Positions 27,310-37,210 of a DNA stretch of 64,000 nt are shown piece by piece. Both the position numbers and the translations under genes were made by a program. The stretch's first letter is position 1. Each line of letters opens with the position of its first letter. This stretch comes from Crocosphaera sp. (GTDB lineage: Bacteria; Cyanobacteriota; Cyanobacteriia; Cyanobacteriales; Microcystaceae): NCBI RefSeq assembly GCF_030064895.1, contig NZ_JASJEB010000017.1, forward strand, positions 1 through 64,000, read 5' to 3'. Below the pieces are notes generated by a model. The model worked only from the letters and a program-made list of their open reading frames with translations. It did no database searches and had not been told where the DNA came from.

Positions 27310-28707
27310 TTACCGAAAAGGTCCTAAAACATCTGTTACGGTAATAGTCTGTTGATCGGTATAACCAGCAAAAGTTCGAGTTGCCACTATCTTAATTTCC
27401 ACCCCTAAACCTGATCGTAAATATTGAGATTCAATAGGTAACTGACCAATATTAAGGGTAAACTTATCCCCATCTAAAACAACTAAATCTTCTGGAATTT
27501 CCCCTTCATATTTAGTTGTATAATCGGACACAGGACGAAAGCGAGGATCGGAACGAGTAACACTATAAGTAATATCGAATTTTGTCGCAATTAAATTAGA
27601 TTGATCAGCCTCATCAATAATGGTTAATTTTAGGCTTCTCTCTCTTCCGTCAAGTCCTTGACTTTTTAAACGAGTGGCATCGTTTTTATAAATGGCATTA
27701 TAAACAATAAATTGAGTAATATTATTTCGTTTTTGTGTAGTTCCTTCCAGCCAAATACTATCAGGAATATCTACCTGAATACCCTGATCATTTTCGTATT
27801 TTAATGTCATTTTTTCTTGAGAAAATTGATTAAAAGATTGAGGAGCATTCCAAATCAATAAAAAGGAACGTTCTAACCGTTGCACCAAGGCTAAATATTG
27901 ATCATTAATCACTGACCCTGGAGCAAATAAGTTCGTTGCCCCATTACGAGTTTCCCAAATATTTTTAGACAATAAATAACCCTTATCTCTCAAGGCCGCC
28001 ATACTAACAGTAGCGGCTGGTTTATCTGGTTGTAGAGGCTTATCTAAGTTGATTAAGGTTAGTTGACCAGGTAAACCCTCTCTACCGAAAGCCCCACTCA
28101 CACCATTAGCCCCATTTTTACCATCTTGACAGCGAAATTCTAAGGTTGTACAACGATAGTCAGTATTGCCCGGGTTCCCACTACAGGTTTCGAGAGCCCA
28201 ATAGGGTTCGGTACAGCGACAACCTTGACCCCCTTGACCCCCTTGTCCTGATTGTCCCCCTTTCCCTCCTGAGGCATTGACAAATATTGGTTGTAGCTGA
28301 GATAGGTCTGTTGCATAAACGGTTAAATACCCCCCATTACCGCCATCTCCACCGTTGCCACCATTGCCACCATTACCACCACTGGGAGCGAGTAGGTTAT
28401 GTTTTACCCCAGTGGGTTGATTTGGACAATCAGCGTCTTCTCCTGGTTGCCCTTGCTGGCCTGCTTGACCGTCTTCTCCGGCTAAATTAAGGGTCAACGG
28501 AGACCCATCAGCAAAAATAGTCAAGTTATCACTATCTTTTCCATCTTTTCCAGAAAGTCCGACACTGGCGTTAGAACCAGTTTGACCAAAAGCTCTCACC
28601 TCTGTGGCCCGGGCAACCCCTAGACACATTTTGGAGGAAGAGAGGCTCGGAACTATTAGGGAACTGGCTAACAAGAGGAAAAATAGGGTAGATTTAGGTA
28701 ATGGCAT
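27310..28707 (-). CDS. Secreted glycine-rich collagen-like protein
   Basis: The 465-residue protein has a signal peptide (STLFFLLLASSLIVPSLSS). A low-complexity region at about residues 45-215 is built of GxG and GQxG repeats (GNGGNGGNGG, GGQSGQGGQGGQG), broken by a cysteine-rich patch. A folded C-terminal half at about 225-465 ends in a beta-sandwich-like tail. It resembles cyanobacterial collagen-like surface or sheath proteins; the repeats are Gly-rich but not strictly Gly-X-Y. Likely periplasmic or extracellular. Function unknown. ATG at 28707. Confidence 0.75.
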   Translation of the reverse strand: MPLPKSTLFFLLLASSLIVPSLSSSKMCLGVARATEVRAFGQTGSNASVGLSGKDGKDSDNLTIFADGSPLTLNLAGEDGQAGQQGQPGEDADCPNQPTGVKHNLLAPSGGNGGNGGNGGDGGNGGYLTVYATDLSQLQPIFVNASGGKGGQSGQGGQGGQGCRCTEPYWALETCSGNPGNTDYRCTTLEFRCQDGKNGANGVSGAFGREGLPGQLTLINLDKPLQPDKPAATVSMAALRDKGYLLSKNIWETRNGATNLFAPGSVINDQYLALVQRLERSFLLIWNAPQSFNQFSQEKMTLKYENDQGIQVDIPDSIWLEGTTQKRNNITQFIVYNAIYKNDATRLKSQGLDGRERSLKLTIIDEADQSNLIATKFDITYSVTRSDPRFRPVSDYTTKYEGEIPEDLVVLDGDKFTLNIGQLPIESQYLRSGLGVEIKIVATRTFAGYTDQQTITVTDVLGPFR

Positions 28708-28877
28708 TGATGGGTTAGGAGTTTAACTATCGCCACATTTTCAGACTAGGGTTAGTTAATTTTTGTTTCTTGCAAAACTTGGTAGATGTCTTTTTGCATG
28801 ATTCTCTCCCAAAGTATTATAGTTCGTGAACATATGGTGAAATATGATATATACTTAGTTTTATAACGAGGTTTTTT

Positions 28878-30392
28878 ATGAAGTTTGATGTTGTTATAAT
28901 TGGTAGTGGAATCGGTGGTTTAACCGCAGGGGCTTTATTAGCAAAATACGGCAAAAAAGTTGCTATTTTTGAAAGCCATTCTATCCCTGGCGGTGCTGCT
29001 CATACTTTTACTCGTCAAGGTTTTACTTTTGACTCTGGCCCTTCTTTTTACTGTGGTTTAGGTAATGATAAACCTTCTCTTAATCCCTTAAAGCAAGTAT
29101 TAGATATTATTGGAGAATCTTTGGATGTTATTCCTTATGATCCCCTCGGTCATTATCATTTTCCAGAAGGTAAATTTCCTGTTTACAGTGACTTAGAAAA
29201 ATATCGTCAAACTGTGGCTAAAATAACTCCAGAAGGAGCTAAAGAATTAGCTGCATTTGAGACAAAGATGTTAGAATTATATGACTGTTTAAAAGATATT
29301 CCTACCATTGCTTTGCGCTCAGATTGGCAATTATTTCCTGTTCTAGCAACCCGTTATTTACCATCTTTAGTTAAGAGTTTATTTCAAGTAGGAATGATTA
29401 GCGGTTCCGCTGGAGATATAATGGATAAAACTGTAAAAAATTCCTGGGTACGTCGTTTAATTGATCTTGAATGCTTTTTACTATCAGGATTAAAAGCAAA
29501 GGGAACAGTTGCCCCAGAAATTGCTTTTATGCTTGGGGAAAGAACTCGGGCAGGGGTAGAATATCCCGTGGGAGGAAGTGCAGCAATTATTGATGGTTTG
29601 ATCAATGGAATAAAACGACATGGAGGAGAACTATATCTCAATTCTCATGTTGATAAAATACTTGTAAAATCAGGGAAAGCAACAGGAATTAAACTTAAAA
29701 AAGGGAAGATTATAGACGCTTCTATTGTTATTTCTAATGCCACAGTTTGGGACACTTATCAACATCTTTTAGAAAAAGAAGATTTACCCGAAAGTCATCG
29801 AAAAGAACAATTAGAAACTCCTGCTGTTGAAAGTTTTATGCACCTGCATCTAGGAATAAAAGCAGAAGGATTAGAAAATTTAACAGGTCATCATGTGGTG
29901 GTTCATGACAGTAATAAAGATATTACTGTTCCTGGTAATACCTGTATGATTTCTATTCCTTCGGTTTGGGATAAAAATTTAGCTCCAGAAGGTCATTATG
30001 TGGTTCATGCTTACACTTTAGAACCCTATAAAGGATGGGAAAAAAATACAGACTATGAGAATAAGAAAAAACAGCGATCGCAAACTTTGTATAAAGCATT
30101 AGAAAAGGTTATCCCTGATATTCGTCAACGGGTGGTTCTAGAATTAATTGGAACCCCATTAACCCATAGTCGTTTTCTTCGTCGTTATCAGGGAACCTAT
30201 GGACCAGCGATCGCAGCAGGAAATGGTTTATTTCCTAGCTGTTATACACCCATCTCAGGACTTTATCGAGTGGGAGATAGTACGTTACCTGGTATTGGTG
30301 TTCCTGCTGTTGCTGCTTCTGGTGTTTTGTGCGCTAATACCTTAGTTTCTCCTCGGAAAGTAGAGGAAATAATTAATCAATTACCTAGTTAA
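28878..30392 (+). CDS. Phytoene desaturase/carotenoid isomerase-like flavoprotein
   Basis: In the 504-residue protein, the FAD-binding start VVIIGSGIGGLTAGALLAKYG is followed by SIPGGAAHTFTRQGFTFDSG. The typical C-terminal segment YRVGDSTLPGIGVPAVAASG places it among CrtI/CrtISO-like enzymes and retinol saturases. These desaturate, isomerise or reduce carotenoid-type polyenes. It differs in its N-terminal segments from the CrtH sequence I remember, so it could be a paralogue with another substrate. No other carotenoid gene is near. A TATGATATATACT promoter-like stretch precedes it. Confidence 0.8.
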   Translation: MKFDVVIIGSGIGGLTAGALLAKYGKKVAIFESHSIPGGAAHTFTRQGFTFDSGPSFYCGLGNDKPSLNPLKQVLDIIGESLDVIPYDPLGHYHFPEGKFPVYSDLEKYRQTVAKITPEGAKELAAFETKMLELYDCLKDIPTIALRSDWQLFPVLATRYLPSLVKSLFQVGMISGSAGDIMDKTVKNSWVRRLIDLECFLLSGLKAKGTVAPEIAFMLGERTRAGVEYPVGGSAAIIDGLINGIKRHGGELYLNSHVDKILVKSGKATGIKLKKGKIIDASIVISNATVWDTYQHLLEKEDLPESHRKEQLETPAVESFMHLHLGIKAEGLENLTGHHVVVHDSNKDITVPGNTCMISIPSVWDKNLAPEGHYVVHAYTLEPYKGWEKNTDYENKKKQRSQTLYKALEKVIPDIRQRVVLELIGTPLTHSRFLRRYQGTYGPAIAAGNGLFPSCYTPISGLYRVGDSTLPGIGVPAVAASGVLCANTLVSPRKVEEIINQLPS

Positions 30393-30627
30393 TTTGGTTG
30401 AGATCGACCCTTGGACGTTGTTCATCTTGCCTAGCACTAACTCCTGGCTGGAATTGATCCCAAGTCTTACGTACTTGCTCGTAGTATTGAGGTGGTGTAA
30501 TAGGTAGGTTTTTCAAGTAAAAGAACGTTGCTTGATCGAAAGACTCCAACAACAAGATAACCTCTGTTGTTGGAGCATAATTATCGACAACTTCCAAAAT
30601 GTGAGTAATCATAAAGTGATGGGGCAA
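30385..30627 (-). pseudogene. Truncated copy of the 158-residue gene at 32398
   Basis: Only the last 70 or so residues of the protein encoded at 32398-32874 are present (FMITHILEVV to GVSARQD), starting at an internal Met. The final residues derive from the antisense of the carotenoid-like gene end, which it overlaps by 8 bp. It is part of the 207-bp duplication 30424-30630. Probably not a functional gene. Confidence 0.7.
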
Positions 30628-30630
30628 AAT
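30424..30630. repeat. 207-bp direct duplication, copy A
   Basis: Matches 32434-32640 without gaps and with about ten mismatches counted by eye (near 95 percent). Both copies begin at ATCTTGCCTAGC and end at GATGGGGCAAAAT. Together they bracket the ROCO relic. Confidence 0.9.
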
Positions 30631-30642
30631 GTTTTTTTGACC

Positions 30643-30679
30643 TTTAGCTAATTAACACTCCACCTCGGCCAAGTAATAG
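30643..30679 (-). pseudogene. Fragment resembling the 3' end of the FeoB-like gene
   Basis: About 37 bases resemble 40425-40461 with five or six differences. On the minus strand the frame reads LLLGRGGVLIS-stop, against LLLAWGGLLIS-stop at the end of the FeoB-like gene. It is probably the last trace of a lost paralogue. Confidence 0.45.
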
Positions 30680-32216
30680 CAGTAGCCCGTCTTTCTGAAC
30701 TGATGCTAAAATGGCAGGAAATGGCGATTAATCAACTTAATTCAGGGGAGAAGGTCATTTTGAATAATCGATCTAAGACAATACAGACTCTTCAGAAAAA
30801 ATTGTACCCTTTTTGTCTTGCTACTGAAATGGAAGCCATTGAAACCGAACTCGCCGCAATTATCCCGGATGGAGCTGGTCTAGCTTATGCTCTAGATGAA
30901 AATGGAGAACTGGTTGGCTTAAAGCTTGGACTAAGAAAAATTAAGGAAGGAGTACTGACAGACAAATTTTTTGAGTGGCTTTATGGTCAAGCTTCTTTAC
31001 AGCGTCTTGTCATTGTTGCTCATGACTGGGAATTGCCAGAGGGAATTTCCAATATCAGTGGTCTCCAATATCTATGTATTCCTTTATGCTCTTCTCTTCC
31101 CAAAGACATTATTGACCTTCAACTTCCATTCTCGACTGATCAAGCAGGTCCTTTAAGTCCTTTTTATTTTAGAAGACTTATCAATCGTGGAAAAACCACC
31201 TTATCCACAGATAAAGAAGGTGAGCATTCGGAAGATGGAAAAAATGAAAGCCGACGGCAAGCAGCAGAGGGAAAGGAAAAGAATCTTGTGTTACAGCTTA
31301 ACAAGGATCCAAGTTTAAAGAAATCGATTCTTGCGATTACTGGAATATTTGTTAATGAAAGCTTAAAAGACCCGCCCCTCGAAATCGTGAATCGTGGTCG
31401 TGAGGCGGTGGGATTTTAACCCTCGATCAATTCTCAGAATGCCTTCAACAAGAAGACGCTGAGGTCTACCCTCGCGAGTGTCATAATTATATTCTCAGCG
31501 TCATGCAAAAGTTTGAGCTGTGTTATCTCATTGATGAAAGAGAGGTCTTGGTTCCAGACTTACTCCCAGTAGCTGAGCCAGAGTTTGAATTTGAACACAC
31601 AAATGTAGCCGTACTCAGGTACGAATATCGTAAATTTGTTCCTCGGTCTGTTATTCCAAGAATGATTGTGCGACTTCATGATCAAATTGAAAATAGCTTA
31701 TGCTGGCGTACGGGTCTTGTTCTTGCTGAGCAGGAACTTGGTGTTCGCGCTGTTGTACGTGCAGATTATGAGGCAAGATCGATTGAAATTACTGTATCTG
31801 GGCAAGCACGGCGTGATTATTTAGCTGTGATTCGATCTGAAATCCGTCACATACATCGACGGTTTGAGAATTTGGTATTTACTGAGCGTATTCCTTTGCC
31901 AGATCAACCTGAGTTAGGAGTTAGTTACGATCACCTCATAAGACTGGAAAGTGAGGGAGAGACGCAGATTTTCCCAGAGGGAGCGACTCATCGTTACCTA
32001 ATTTCAGAATTACTTGGTTCTGTAATGGTTACCCGTAAGTGGAGTGAGGAAGAGTTTTTGAATTTGCTACGAGTCGCCATTTCGGATGCTGATGACAGTA
32101 CGACAGCAGCTCAAGTTGCGAATGAAGTTTTTATGTTGCAGCCTAACTTTATGGGAATGGGTGTTAATCTAAATGAGCTGTTAGAGCGATTCTTCGCGAG
32201 CAGGAAAAAGCCATAG
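30661..32216 (+). pseudogene. Broken ROCO (LRR-Roc-COR) gene lacking the Roc GTPase
   Basis: Two frames make up the relic. 30661/30703-31419 ends in an LRR-type cap (KDPPLEIVNRGREAV). 31404-32216 encodes a COR domain beginning GILTLDQF, then FELCYLIDE, LVPDLLP and RYEYRKFVPRSVIPRMIVRL. In ROCO proteins a Roc GTPase of about 160-200 residues should separate them. Here the LRR cap runs into COR within a few bases and out of frame, with a TGA at 31401, so Roc was deleted. The COR frame has an internal ATG at 31503, but a truncated COR alone is unlikely to act. The 207-bp duplication flanks the relic on both sides. Confidence 0.68.
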
Positions 32217-32381
32217 TTGGCAAGGGTTGCTTCAATTAGAAAAGAGATTTGTTGCTGATGGTGACTCGCATTTTTTCCATTAACGCTAGAAGAGGAAGTG
32301 CCTCTAAATCCCCGGGCGCGATCGCTCACTCAGGGTTTGCTGGTCAACTAACAGGCTTTATTCAAGATTACGCGATCGCCA

Positions 32382-32421
32382 TCAATAATATTTTGCTTCA
32401 AGCGTCGGTCGATGGGCAGAT
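32382..32421 (-). pseudogene. 40-bp fragment of a metH-like gene
   Basis: Thirty-six of 40 bases equal 34616-34655 inside metH, in the same orientation. It is fused to the 3' end of the neighbouring 158-residue gene, where it is read in another frame and supplies the last residues and the stop. Confidence 0.65.
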
Positions 32422-32874
32422 ATGTTGATGTTGATCTTGCCTAGCACTAACTCCTGGCTGGAATTCATCCCAAGTCTTACGTACTTGTTCGTAGCATTGA
32501 GGTGGTGTAATGGGTAGGTTTTTCAAGTAAAAGAACGTTGCTTGATCGAAAGACTCCATCAATAAGACAACCTCTGTTGTTGGATCATAATTATCCACCA
32601 CTTCCAAAATGTGAGTAATCATAAAGTGATGGGGCAAAATTCCAGTGTCAGGAGCCGCTAACCAGGTATTCAGGAACGGCGCAAGGCGAGAACGTCCGAT
32701 AAAATGGGTTTTGAATGATTCTCCTGCAACACCCACCATCGGGGAATTCAGGCTACAAACTATCGCACCACGCTTTTGGCGCAGATGACCTGCCCAAGCA
32801 TTATAGCCAATGACCAGTAAATTACTGGCAATAAAATCTTGATGCCAATTCGATCTATCGTTTGTTTTACTCAA
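32398..32874 (-). CDS. Protein of unknown function with a recombined C-terminus
   Basis: I do not recognise the family of this 158-residue protein. It is cytosolic in character, with a start MSKTNDRSNWHQDF and conserved-looking blocks VIGYNAWAGHLRQKRGAIVC and ITHILEVVDNY. The C-terminal half is duplicated at 30424-30630. Its final residues (ICPSTDA) come from a 40-bp metH-like fragment read out of frame, so the original C-terminus has been replaced. Whether it is still functional is unclear. It lies 79 bp downstream of metH on the same strand. Confidence 0.5.
   Translation of the reverse strand: MSKTNDRSNWHQDFIASNLLVIGYNAWAGHLRQKRGAIVCSLNSPMVGVAGESFKTHFIGRSRLAPFLNTWLAAPDTGILPHHFMITHILEVVDNYDPTTEVVLLMESFDQATFFYLKNLPITPPQCYEQVRKTWDEFQPGVSARQDQHQHICPSTDA
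32434..32640. repeat. 207-bp direct duplication, copy B
   Basis: Partner of 30424-30630. Here it lies inside the longer gene 32398-32874, so this copy is likely the donor. Confidence 0.9.
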
Positions 32875-32955
32875 GAGAGACCTCTATTTTGAAACCAAAT
32901 CCAGTTAAAATTTAGAGGTCGCGCTGAAATCCAGGCGACCCCATTGCCGATCAAT

Positions 32956-35900
32956 CTAAGCACTAAAGTATCTAGCGACAGGATGATAGGTGACAAAAGC
33001 AGTGGTGGATTGCTCTGGATAAAGCTGTTCGCTCTCATCGATGGATAACCCAATGCGATCGCATCCTAATAATTGCAACTGTGGAATTTGATCCATAACC
33101 GTCGGACAAGCTGGATAGCCAAAACTATACCGGGAACCCTGATACCTCTGGGCTAATACATCGCGAATGTTATCTGGTTCTAAATCTCCATAACCTAATT
33201 CCCGACGAATCCTAGCATGACTCCATTCTGCTAAGCCTTCCGCCAACTGCACCGCCATCCCGTGAAAATAGAGATAATCGGTGTACTTGTTGTCTTGATA
33301 GAGTTCCTGTGCTTTTTCGGTGGCAATTTCTCCCATAGTGACTGCCTGCATAGGCAAGACATCAAATTCATTGTATTCAAGGGGGAGAATGAAATCAGCA
33401 ATGCACAGCCTACGCCCGGATTTCTGACGGGGGAATGTCCAAGTTACAAAGGGGGTTGCTGTTTTGGGTGTTAAGCCCTGCTCAATGACAGTGGGATCGT
33501 AAACATGAACGGAATTGCCGATGGCCGCACAGGGGAAATAACCATAAACTAGAGTAGGCTCTAACCATCGTTCTGTGCGAATTTTTTCTTTCCATTCTTC
33601 CAAGATTGGATGAACCTTCGATGCCAGGAACCAATCATATTCCTCGCGAGATTGGCCTTTCGGTTTACGGAATTGCCATTGGCCTGCAAACAGTGCCTGC
33701 AAATCCATGTACCAGAACAGTTCTTCTAACTCTAGCTCGGAACTCCGAAGAATTTTCGTCCCCCAGAAAGGCGGCGCAGGACGCTCGATATCAATGGCTA
33801 CATCTTCCGAACGTTTGGTATCGATGACAGTGGGTTCATCGGCTTTCTTGCCATTACCATTGACTTCTCCATCGGATTTTGCCCCATCACCATTGGCTTC
33901 TCGCTCGGAATCTTCAATGGCCTTACGTCCCTTTTGGTTAAACTGAGCAAATTCCCCTGTAAAGCCTTCCGTATCTACCCAGGATTCCTGCTCTTTAGCG
34001 GGCATTAGCCGGTCCATAAAGGTCAAATCTGCAAAAGCATCTTTCCCGTAAATCACCTGCCCGTTGTAAGTATCTTGACAATCTCCATACACAAACTTTG
34101 GTGTGAGTGCCGCACCCCCTAAAATCACTGGGACTGTAATACCTTTAGCATTAAATGCTGCGAGATTATCTTTCATAAATGCTGTAGATTTTACCAGCAA
34201 GCCACTCATGGCAATACAATCAGGTTGATGCTGCTCGTATGCTTCGACGATGGCTTCAATGGCTTGTTTAATGCCCAGATTGACCACCTTGTAGCCATTA
34301 TTGGTCAAGATGATATCCACCAGATTCTTACCGATATCATGGACATCCCCTTTAACCGTGGCAATCAGGAATTTCCCTTTACCGCGATCTTCGTCTTCTC
34401 CTTCGATTTTTTCCATGTAGGGTTCGAGGAAAGCAACGGCAGATTTCATGGTTTCGGCTGACTGCAACACGAAGGGTAATTGCATTTGACCAGAGCCAAA
34501 CAGTTCACCCACAACCTTCATTCCATCCAACAAGAAAGTGTTGACAATATCGAGTGCTTTATAACCGGCATCTAAACCCATCTTTAAGGCATCATCCAAT
34601 CCAATGCGCTCGCCGTCAATAATATGTTGTTTCAAGCGTTGGTCGATGGGCAAATCTGCTAAGGAAGGACCGGATCTAGCATCCTTGGCACTGACACCCG
34701 CAAAAATTTCTGTCAGCTTCGTCAAGGGATCGTAGGTGCAAATATCTCCTTCAAATTGGCGATTATCATAAATCAAATCGCGACACACCTGTTGATGTTC
34801 TTCGTCAATCTTTGATAAGGGCAAAATCTTGGCAGCGGAGACAATGGACCCATCCATACCAGCTTTCATGGCTTCATTGAGGAAGACGGAATTTAAGGTG
34901 ATACGAGTGGCTGGACTCAAGCCAAAGGAAATGTTAGAAACCCCGAGCATAAAGTGAACACCGGGCAGATTTTCCCGAATCATTTTAATTGATTCGATGG
35001 TTGCTTTGGCATTTTCCCTATCCTCTTCAATCCCAGTTGAAATGGGTAGGGCTAAGGTGTCATAGAAAATTTCATGGGGTGGAATGCCAAAGTTGAGCGC
35101 GTCTTCATAAGCTCGTTTGGCGATTTCAAATTTCTTCTGGGCGGTTCGAGCCATTCCCTCTTCGTCGATACAGCCAATAACGACTCCTGCGCCATATTCT
35201 TTAGCCAATTGCAACACTTTAAAAAATCGCTCTTCTCCATCTTCATAGTTGGTGGAATTGAGCAAACATTTGCCCCCGGCGACTTTGAGACCGGCTTCCA
35301 TTTTTGTCCATTCGGTGGAGTCCAGCATCAGTGGCAGGGTGGTATTGGTCACCAGTCGGGATACCAGTTCTCGCATATCCCGTTCCCCATCACGCCCGAC
35401 GTAATCTACGTTTACGTCCAGCATATGCGCCCCTTCTTTGACCTGGGATTTAGCGATTGCCAATAAGCCATCCCAATCATCTTCGTTCAACAGCTTGCGG
35501 ACTTTTTTGGAACCACTGGCATTTAATCGCTCACCAACGATTAAAAAGGAATTATCCTGCTCATAGGTTTGGGCGGAATAAATGGAAGCTGCTGCTGGGG
35601 TATAAGAGATGGGTTCTCGAAGCTCACCCACGGCATTTTGTCGCACCGATCGCTCTTTTATTTGGGTGTGTTCTACAGCATCGGCTAAGGCTTTAATATG
35701 TGCTGGCCGCGTACCGCAGCAACCACCGACAATCTGAACTCCATGTTCGGCAATGAAACCTGTCATGGCAGTTGTATATTCTTCGGGGGTCATTTTATAA
35801 ACGGCCTGACCCCCAACATTTTCTGGTAGCCCGGCATTGGGAATACAGGAAATGGGGAAGGGGGAATTTTCTGATAGATATTGAATATGAGAGGTCATCA

Positions 35901-36630
35901 AATTGGGACCTGTGGCACAATTTAGCCCCAAAATATCGATGGGGAAGGGTTCGAGAATTGCCAGTACCCCAGAGATATCTGTGCCTACCAACATGGTTCC
36001 TTGAATTTCCATAGTCACGGAAACCATTAAGGGGAGTCGTGAACCTTTTTTGGCAAATACGGCTTCAAAGGCACTCAATGCGGCTTTAATTTGCAGAACG
36101 TCTTGACAGGTTTCCACGATGAAGAGATCGGCTCCCCCGTCAAAGAGTCCTTCTGCTTGCACCATGAAGCTCGATCGCAATTCATCATAGGTGATATGGC
36201 CGAGGGTGGGTAGTTTGGTTCCTGGACCGATGGAACCTGCGACAAATCTTGGTTTTTCGGGAGTGGTAAACTCATCGGCACAACGGCGCGCCAACTCTGC
36301 TGCTTTTCTACTTAGTTCGTAGGCGCGATCGGCTAGATCGTACTCTGCGAGGACTAAGGGGCTAGATCCAAAGCTATCGGTCTCGACAACATCGGCCCCG
36401 GCTGCAAGAAAATCACGATGGACCTTGGCCACTGCTTCTGGCTTGGTGATGACTAAATATTCGTTACAACCTTCATATTCAGGTCCACCAAAGTCCTCGG
36501 CGGTCAAGTTTTGGGATTGGATATTAGTTCCCATCGCACCGTCAAAGATTACCACTGGACGATCCGGATTTTGGAGCCGTTCGAGAAATGAAGTCTTTAA
36601 CTGAGATTTGGGATTTTCAATACTTAGCAT
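32956..36630 (-). CDS. metH: Cobalamin-dependent methionine synthase
   Basis: All four MetH modules are present in the 1224-residue enzyme. The homocysteine domain has its zinc cysteines in GLNCATGPN and GGCCGTRP (about residues 235-310). The pterin/methyl-THF domain spans about 350-620. The cobalamin domain spans about 650-880 with [14 protein letters not shown]. The reactivation domain spans about 960-1215. A roughly 40-residue linker rich in Gly/Asn/Glu/Lys precedes the last domain. Base composition stands out: 36181-36240 has 32 G/C of 60 against 21 of 60 at 29161-29220. A Fur/Zur-like palindrome lies about 100 bp upstream; I see no cobalamin riboswitch. Confidence 0.96.
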   Translation of the reverse strand: MLSIENPKSQLKTSFLERLQNPDRPVVIFDGAMGTNIQSQNLTAEDFGGPEYEGCNEYLVITKPEAVAKVHRDFLAAGADVVETDSFGSSPLVLAEYDLADRAYELSRKAAELARRCADEFTTPEKPRFVAGSIGPGTKLPTLGHITYDELRSSFMVQAEGLFDGGADLFIVETCQDVLQIKAALSAFEAVFAKKGSRLPLMVSVTMEIQGTMLVGTDISGVLAILEPFPIDILGLNCATGPNLMTSHIQYLSENSPFPISCIPNAGLPENVGGQAVYKMTPEEYTTAMTGFIAEHGVQIVGGCCGTRPAHIKALADAVEHTQIKERSVRQNAVGELREPISYTPAAASIYSAQTYEQDNSFLIVGERLNASGSKKVRKLLNEDDWDGLLAIAKSQVKEGAHMLDVNVDYVGRDGERDMRELVSRLVTNTTLPLMLDSTEWTKMEAGLKVAGGKCLLNSTNYEDGEERFFKVLQLAKEYGAGVVIGCIDEEGMARTAQKKFEIAKRAYEDALNFGIPPHEIFYDTLALPISTGIEEDRENAKATIESIKMIRENLPGVHFMLGVSNISFGLSPATRITLNSVFLNEAMKAGMDGSIVSAAKILPLSKIDEEHQQVCRDLIYDNRQFEGDICTYDPLTKLTEIFAGVSAKDARSGPSLADLPIDQRLKQHIIDGERIGLDDALKMGLDAGYKALDIVNTFLLDGMKVVGELFGSGQMQLPFVLQSAETMKSAVAFLEPYMEKIEGEDEDRGKGKFLIATVKGDVHDIGKNLVDIILTNNGYKVVNLGIKQAIEAIVEAYEQHQPDCIAMSGLLVKSTAFMKDNLAAFNAKGITVPVILGGAALTPKFVYGDCQDTYNGQVIYGKDAFADLTFMDRLMPAKEQESWVDTEGFTGEFAQFNQKGRKAIEDSEREANGDGAKSDGEVNGNGKKADEPTVIDTKRSEDVAIDIERPAPPFWGTKILRSSELELEELFWYMDLQALFAGQWQFRKPKGQSREEYDWFLASKVHPILEEWKEKIRTERWLEPTLVYGYFPCAAIGNSVHVYDPTVIEQGLTPKTATPFVTWTFPRQKSGRRLCIADFILPLEYNEFDVLPMQAVTMGEIATEKAQELYQDNKYTDYLYFHGMAVQLAEGLAEWSHARIRRELGYGDLEPDNIRDVLAQRYQGSRYSFGYPACPTVMDQIPQLQLLGCDRIGLSIDESEQLYPEQSTTAFVTYHPVARYFSA

Positions 36631-37210
36631 AAAAAGGAGTAATGGTTATAGTTTGTTTCGGACTTTTCCTGCAACCTTGTTATTTTTAACTCCAAAGCAG
36701 GTCTGTTTGGAAGGCTGAGGAGGATAATTATGAGAACGATTATCATTCTCAAGGCTAATATAACACAACAATGCTTTGTATTTATTTACAATTGTGTCGG
36801 GTTAGGGGCGATCGCCTTAACGAAGTTCCTCACTCCGTTCCGGCGCTATCGCACAGAAGTGGTTTTTGACTTCGTTAATTTGCCTATTTTTTAAGTAATT
36901 ATTATTATTAAAAGTTGTACAATTATAGAACTAAACTACAAGCTCGTTACAAAATTTACGTCAGTATAGACTAATATTGTTCTACAATATAGTCGTTTCA
37001 AATAAGTTTGAGACAGAGTAGTGTGAGCATCCTGCTCACTGTGCTAACAATACAGTAGGAACGGTTTGTCTCATTTCTATTTGAATTAACTATTTATCTC
37101 TTAAAAGAAGTTAACCCCAAACCTCTTGAAAAAATGGAAAAAATGGGTTAGTCTAAGGTGAGATAACCTAACAAAAAAAGGTAGGAAGGAAACAGACTTT
37201 TTAAAATACG
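36631..37210. other. 580-bp intergenic region between metH and the Uma2 gene
   Basis: It holds the divergent promoters, a Fur/Zur-like palindrome (36731-36751), an inverted repeat TTAACGAAGT/ACTTCGTTAA (36817-36826 with 36869-36878) around a HIP1-adjacent GC-rich tract, and a GTGAGCA/TGCTCAC hairpin (37023-37039). No coding frame is convincing. AAGGTAGGAAGGAAA near 37180 may serve the Uma2 start. Confidence 0.55.
36731..36751. promoter_or_regulatory. Fur/Zur-like palindrome upstream of metH
   Basis: TGAGAACGATTATCATTCTC plus a final A is a 21-bp palindrome with nine of ten base pairs matching. It contains GATTATCATT, like the site before the CobW gene. It lies about 100 bp before the metH start. 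A Zn- or Fe-responsive repressor is a reasonable reader (inference). Confidence 0.5.

Noticed and set aside
31404-32216. Reading the COR segment as an independent intact gene from ATG 31503
   Set aside because: Conserved COR sequence extends upstream of that ATG into a stop at 31401, which fits a broken ROCO gene better than a new small gene.
33262-36281. Several 60-130-codon frames opposite or inside metH
   Set aside because: They are shadows of the long, GC-richer metH frame and have no domains of their own.
36631-36730. Possible cobalamin riboswitch before metH
   Set aside because: No B12-box-like sequence or long structured leader is visible between the palindrome and the start codon.
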